A stretch of 8,744 nt of DNA from JANQLU01 sp964434955 (lineage in GTDB: Bacteria; Planctomycetota; Planctomycetia; Pirellulales; Pirellulaceae), in the NCBI GenBank assembly GCA_964434955.1, contig CAYSXI010000207.1, positions 1-8,744 on the forward strand, given 5' to 3'. Under the pieces are notes generated by a model that was given only the letters and a program-made list of their open reading frames with translations, was not told where the DNA came from and did no database searches. The translations under genes and the position numbers were made by a program. This document shows, in pieces, positions 5,314 through 8,744 of this stretch. Position 1 is the stretch's first letter, and the number at the start of each line of letters is the position of its first letter.

Positions 5314-6939
5314 ATGTCAGAGAATCTTTCTTCAAACTACCCGCTTGATTTGGACCAGCCGCGCGGTCGCCAATTCTATTGGACGGTTGCAACGCTATTG
5401 ATCATTTGTAGCGTCGGATCGGTCGTCGGTAGAATCATGCAGAGCGAGTCGATTCGCAATGACCAGTCGGTTCCGTTTTTCAGCGCCAACGATCGTAGTC
5501 GCTGGTGCACCGTTCGAAGTCTGGTCGACAAACGGACCTATGCAATCGACGAGATTGTCAACGGCAAGGACGCGGACACATGGGACACGATCGACAAGGT
5601 TCGACATCTGGGTGAAGACGGCGAGTTTCACTATTACTCGAGCAAACCGACACTGTTGCCGACCTTGATGGCCGGTAAGTACTGGGTCTTGAAAAAGATT
5701 ACCGGGAAATCAATTGCGGAACATCCGTTTTTTGTCATTCGCTGGTTATTGGGATTAACCAATGGCCTGGGGTTGCTAATTGGACTGTTCATGCTTGCCC
5801 GGATCGCCACGTACTTCACGGATCGACTTGGTGCTGCCCTATTTGTATTGACCGTCGCTTGTTTTGGCACCTACGTCACTCCCTTTGCCATCTCATTCAA
5901 CAATCATCTTCCGGCGGCATTTTGCACGACGGCGATTCTGTTCGTCCTGGTTCCCGTTTGGACGAACAAGGAAAAATTGGCGTTTTGGCAGTTTGTATGG
6001 GTTGGATTGTTTGCCGGGCTACTGGCGGCCTTTGACTTGCCGGGTCTTTCTTTGGCAGCGGTCGCCCTGTTCTTCTGTTCGATCCGTTCTTTCTCACGGA
6101 CGGTTCTTGGATTTGTTCCCGCGTTTCTCCTGATTGTGGCGGCGTCATTGGGGACCAATTATTTGGCCCATGGCACGTGGAAGTTGGCCTACCAACATCG
6201 CGGTGACGGAAAAGTTCTGCATGAAGAGCCGCTGGACGGCGATTTTCAGGAAGCACTGAACGCAGGAACGATCCCTGATGAAATCAAAATGATCGCCGAT
6301 CGAGATCTTGGATTGTTTCCGACCGTTGAACCCGGTTTTTGGCCGAACCAAACCGGGCAAAGATGGATCGTTAACTTTGGAAGGAAATCCCAGTTTGTCG
6401 TGACTTACGATGAGACGAAACGGCAATACGAAGTCCGTGAGTGGGGAAACTGGTACGAATTTCCGGGCAGTTACTGGCTGCAAAATAATGATCGGAAATC
6501 CGATGTCGACATCGGTGAGAAAGATCAGTGGACCTATCTGTTCCACTGTACGGTTGGGCATCACGGCCTGATTTCGTTGACTCCCGTTTGGGCGTTGTCT
6601 TTGTTGGGGCTCGTTTGGCTGGTGTTTTCCCAGCGGCTCGGGTTCCGCTTGCCGGCAATGGCGTTGATATCGGTCGTTGTTGTTGTTTTCTATTTTTACA
6701 TTCAGAAAGATCAGCATGATCGCAATTACGGAGGTTGGTGCAGCTGTTTTCGCTGGGCGATTTGGATGTACCCGATCTTGCTGCTTTCGATGGTACCGAT
6801 CGTCAATGCTTTCTGGAAAAGTATCTGGTTGCGAGGCGTGTTGGGCATTCTGTTGATTGCGAGTGTGCTTTCGGCGCACAGCACCTTGGCCAATCCTTGG
6901 GCGCGACCCTGGCTAGAGACCTGGTTTTTCGACAAGTAG
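5314..6939 (+). CDS. Large polytopic membrane protein, probable GT-C fold glycosyltransferase
   Basis: GT-C enzymes use a polyprenyl-phosphate-linked sugar on the outer face of the membrane. The 541-residue product shows a helix at about 22-40, then a roughly 100-residue extracytoplasmic loop with SRWCTVRSLVDKRTYAIDE (62-80) and YYSSKPTLLPTL (107-118); the latter resembles the ..KPPL.. motif of the ArnT/PMT group. Five or six helices follow (142-282), with NNHLPAAF at 196-203, then a soluble region of about 130 residues (283-415) rich in Trp and charged residues, then four helices to 521, with NYGGWCSCFRW at 471-481. No single invariant catalytic signature is certain, so function rests on overall layout, these resemblances and the neighbouring GT2 and flippase-like genes. 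Start ATG 5314 is chosen because it gives a short polar N-terminus; an in-frame GTG at 5263 would add 17 residues. It could instead be a planctomycete-specific membrane protein without transferase activity. Confidence 0.65.
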   Translation: MSENLSSNYPLDLDQPRGRQFYWTVATLLIICSVGSVVGRIMQSESIRNDQSVPFFSANDRSRWCTVRSLVDKRTYAIDEIVNGKDADTWDTIDKVRHLGEDGEFHYYSSKPTLLPTLMAGKYWVLKKITGKSIAEHPFFVIRWLLGLTNGLGLLIGLFMLARIATYFTDRLGAALFVLTVACFGTYVTPFAISFNNHLPAAFCTTAILFVLVPVWTNKEKLAFWQFVWVGLFAGLLAAFDLPGLSLAAVALFFCSIRSFSRTVLGFVPAFLLIVAASLGTNYLAHGTWKLAYQHRGDGKVLHEEPLDGDFQEALNAGTIPDEIKMIADRDLGLFPTVEPGFWPNQTGQRWIVNFGRKSQFVVTYDETKRQYEVREWGNWYEFPGSYWLQNNDRKSDVDIGEKDQWTYLFHCTVGHHGLISLTPVWALSLLGLVWLVFSQRLGFRLPAMALISVVVVVFYFYIQKDQHDRNYGGWCSCFRWAIWMYPILLLSMVPIVNAFWKSIWLRGVLGILLIASVLSAHSTLANPWARPWLETWFFDK

Positions 6940-7025
6940 TTGAGAACGAGGCGCCAATTCCCTCCGCCGTCTGGGCGAAAGTGAATTCGGCTTGATCAAG
7001 CTTGTCCGATTTGGGACATTCCAGA

Positions 7026-7044
7026 AACACACTCGCCGTGTGTT
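7026..7044. repeat. Stem-loop upstream of cysS
   Basis: AACACAC (7026-7032) and GTGTGTT (7038-7044) are perfect complements around a TCGCC loop, ending 42 bases before the cysS start. No U run follows on the plus strand, so it is not a clear intrinsic terminator for the upstream GT-C-like gene. It could be part of the cysS leader. No T-box specifier or antiterminator sequence was seen in the 147-base gap. Confidence 0.45.
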
Positions 7045-7086
7045 GTTGCGCCGTTTCCCTGTCTTTTGCGTATCAACAACATTCTG

Positions 7087-8604
7087 ATGAAGATCCAATT
7101 CTACAATTCACTGACGAACCAACTGGAAGATTTTGAACCGATCGTGCCGGGCAAGGTCAGCATGTATAGCTGCGGACCGACGGTTTACGACTACGCCCAT
7201 ATTGGAAATTTCCGGACGTTCCTGTTTGGAGATTTGTTGCGGCGATTCCTGGAAATGGCCGGATATGACGTTCATCACGTGACCAACATTACCGATGTCG
7301 GTCACATGACCGAAGATGATGGCTCAGGCGAGGACCGGATGGTTGTCGGCGGACAGCGAATCAAAGAAGCAAAAAAGGCCGGCACGGTTTCGGGAAATCA
7401 GATTGAGAATCCCGATGATCCCTTCCAGGTTGCCGAGTTCTACATGAACGCATTCCTCGATGACGGGAAACTGCTCGGATACAAGGTCGCGGAGGAGTTT
7501 CCACAAAACGTTCCCAGGGCCACGGAATACATCCAAGGCATGATCGGGATGATCGAGAAGTTGATCGAGCGCGAGCATGCCTACGTCGCCCAGGACGGCG
7601 TCGTCTATTTTTCTGTCGAAAGCTTCCCCGAATACGGTTGCCTCAGTGGCAACACGCTTCATGGACTTCAGGAAGGCGCGGGAGGCCGTGTCTTTGAAGA
7701 CGACCAGGCGATGAAAAAACATCCGGCTGACTTCATGCTCTGGAAGCCCGACGAAAAGCACATCATGAAATGGGATTCGCCTTGGGGAACCGGTTACCCG
7801 GGTTGGCACATCGAGTGCTCCGTGATGGCCAAAGATAAACTCGGTGCCGACGTGATTGATATTCACACGGGCGGCGAGGATCTCATCTTTCCGCATCACG
7901 AATGCGAGATTGCACAATCCTGCGGAACAAGCGGCGAGTCACATTTTGCCAGGTACTGGATCCATTCTCGCTTTTTGATGGTCGAAGGTAAGAAGATGTC
8001 CAAGAGTGCGGGTACTTTTTACACCGTTCGGGACGTCTTGACCGGGAACTTCAAGAAAGACGTTGATACGGGCGAGCTTTGGGGAAAAGAGGTGGATCCC
8101 GCCGTCTTGAGATTCGAATTGTTGAAGTCTCACTATCGAACCAATTTGAACTTCACCGCCAAAAGCATCGACGACTCGGCAAAAACCGTCAAACGTTTTC
8201 GCGAATTCCGGAAGGAGCTTGAGTCACGTTGCGACGGGCCGGCTGAAGTAGATTTGTCGCATCCAATCGTTTCCCAGTTTGCCAATGAATTGGCAGGCGA
8301 TTTGAATATCGCTGGCGCGTTGGGTGTCGTTGTGCCTTGGGCTTCGACCAAGCCTGAAAATGCAGCCGAGGCTCTGGGCGCCTGGGAATTGATTAACTCG
8401 GTTCTGGCGGTTGCCCCACTTGGCGAAGTCCGTTGTGACGGCGATCGCTATCAGCAGGCCGAGCAGTGGTGCAAGGACCTGGACGCGGCGCGGGCCGACA
8501 AGAACTATGAACTGGCGGATGAGATTAGGGCCAAAATCATTGAGGCGGGGTTCGAGGTCCGGACGACGAAGGAAGGGACCGTGATTGAAAAAGAGCTTGC
8601 CTAG
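7087..8604 (+). CDS. cysS: Cysteinyl-tRNA synthetase (cysteine--tRNA ligase)
   Basis: CysRS charges tRNA-Cys with cysteine using ATP in the cytoplasm. The 505-residue protein is a class I synthetase. It carries CGPTVYDYAHIGNFR (residues 29-43) with the HIGH-type motif HIGN at 38-41, and KMSKS at 303-307. The zinc site that selects cysteine is intact: C29, C244 (GWHIEC), H270 and E274 (FPHHECE). The C-terminal part holds the helical DALR-type region and an end like the tRNA anticodon-binding tail (ARADKNYELADEIRAKI.EAGFEV). After NITD (67-70) it has GHMTEDDGSGEDRM and then a longer stretch than in the E. coli enzyme before PRAT, an extra of roughly 30 residues by comparison from memory. The ATG at 7087 is preferred because MKIQFYNSLTN is the usual N-terminus; an in-frame TTG at 7066 would add 7 residues. 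No strong ribosome site is visible. It lies 147 bases after the GT-C-like gene and is probably an independent unit. Confidence 0.97.
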   Translation: MKIQFYNSLTNQLEDFEPIVPGKVSMYSCGPTVYDYAHIGNFRTFLFGDLLRRFLEMAGYDVHHVTNITDVGHMTEDDGSGEDRMVVGGQRIKEAKKAGTVSGNQIENPDDPFQVAEFYMNAFLDDGKLLGYKVAEEFPQNVPRATEYIQGMIGMIEKLIEREHAYVAQDGVVYFSVESFPEYGCLSGNTLHGLQEGAGGRVFEDDQAMKKHPADFMLWKPDEKHIMKWDSPWGTGYPGWHIECSVMAKDKLGADVIDIHTGGEDLIFPHHECEIAQSCGTSGESHFARYWIHSRFLMVEGKKMSKSAGTFYTVRDVLTGNFKKDVDTGELWGKEVDPAVLRFELLKSHYRTNLNFTAKSIDDSAKTVKRFREFRKELESRCDGPAEVDLSHPIVSQFANELAGDLNIAGALGVVVPWASTKPENAAEALGAWELINSVLAVAPLGEVRCDGDRYQQAEQWCKDLDAARADKNYELADEIRAKIIEAGFEVRTTKEGTVIEKELA

Positions 8605-8675
8605 TCGCAAACGCTTTTTGATTTCCGATTCAAGCCAGTTGTACCCGTCGAACCTGGTCGTTTCGTGTTTCGGCC

Positions 8676-8744
8676 TTAATCAACCACGGCAATGCATTTC
8701 AATTCGATCGCGATCGGTGTCGGAAGTTGATTCACTTCGACGGT
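8676..8744 (-). CDS. C-terminal end of a probable RidA/YjgF family protein (cut by window edge)
   Basis: Reading leftward from the window edge, one frame gives 22 residues, TVEVNQLPTPIAIELKCIAVVD, and then a TAA stop at 8676-8678. The pattern (R)TTVEV..LP.....IEI..IAVV is typical of the end of RidA/YjgF proteins, which are small trimeric enamine/imine deaminases that clear 2-aminoacrylate and related intermediates. The gene converges on cysS with 71 bases between their stops. With only 22 residues visible the family call is tentative. Confidence 0.5.
   Translation of the reverse strand, partial: TVEVNQLPTPIAIELKCIAVVD

Noticed and set aside
6145..6879. Minus-strand open frame of 244 codons opposite the GT-C-like gene
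   Set aside because: It lies wholly within a well-supported gene, its product is Pro/Arg/Gln-rich with no recognisable motif, and it has no ribosome site.
6992..7020. Possible cysS promoter TTGATC-N17-GACATT
   Set aside because: The -35 box is acceptable but the -10 box matches only three of six consensus bases, so it is not better than chance.

Overview
This window looks like chromosome from a Gram-negative-type bacterium, most likely a planctomycete of the Pirellulaceae/Rhodopirellula kind. That assignment is inference. It rests on lipid A and outer-membrane genes (lpxC, Skp/OmpH), a near-even base composition, long Asn/Pro/Gly-rich exported proteins and the style of the membrane proteins. 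No mobile element, CRISPR array, rRNA or tRNA gene was seen.

Layout. Positions 1-2962 are read leftward: a conserved membrane-anchored Asn-rich protein of 549 residues (1313-2962), then a Skp/OmpH-like periplasmic chaperone (545-1132), then lpxC (1-533, cut by the window edge). The last two are tightly coupled: the lpxC ribosome binding site includes the stop codon of skp. A divergent intergenic region (2963-3244) holds a plausible sigma70-type promoter for the Asn-rich gene, straddled by a 9-bp inverted repeat that could be an operator.

Positions 3245-6939 are read rightward and form a glycan-export or glycosylation cluster: a YbhN/AglD-like 'flippase-like' membrane protein, a GT2 polyprenyl-phosphate sugar synthase overlapping it by one base (TGATG), and a large polytopic GT-C-like membrane protein. 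The three fit one scheme: the GT2 loads a sugar on a polyprenyl phosphate at the inner face, the lipid-linked sugar is moved across, and the GT-C enzyme uses it on the outer face. The acceptor is unknown.

Positions 7087-8604 encode cysteinyl-tRNA synthetase (cysS), with an extended segment after its NITD motif. At the right edge, 8676-8744 on the minus strand is the C-terminal end of a convergent gene, probably of the RidA/YjgF family.

Most of the window is recognisable housekeeping and envelope biology. The least explained items are the Asn-rich anchored protein with its promoter/inverted repeat, and the identity of the glycan made by the three-gene cluster next to it.
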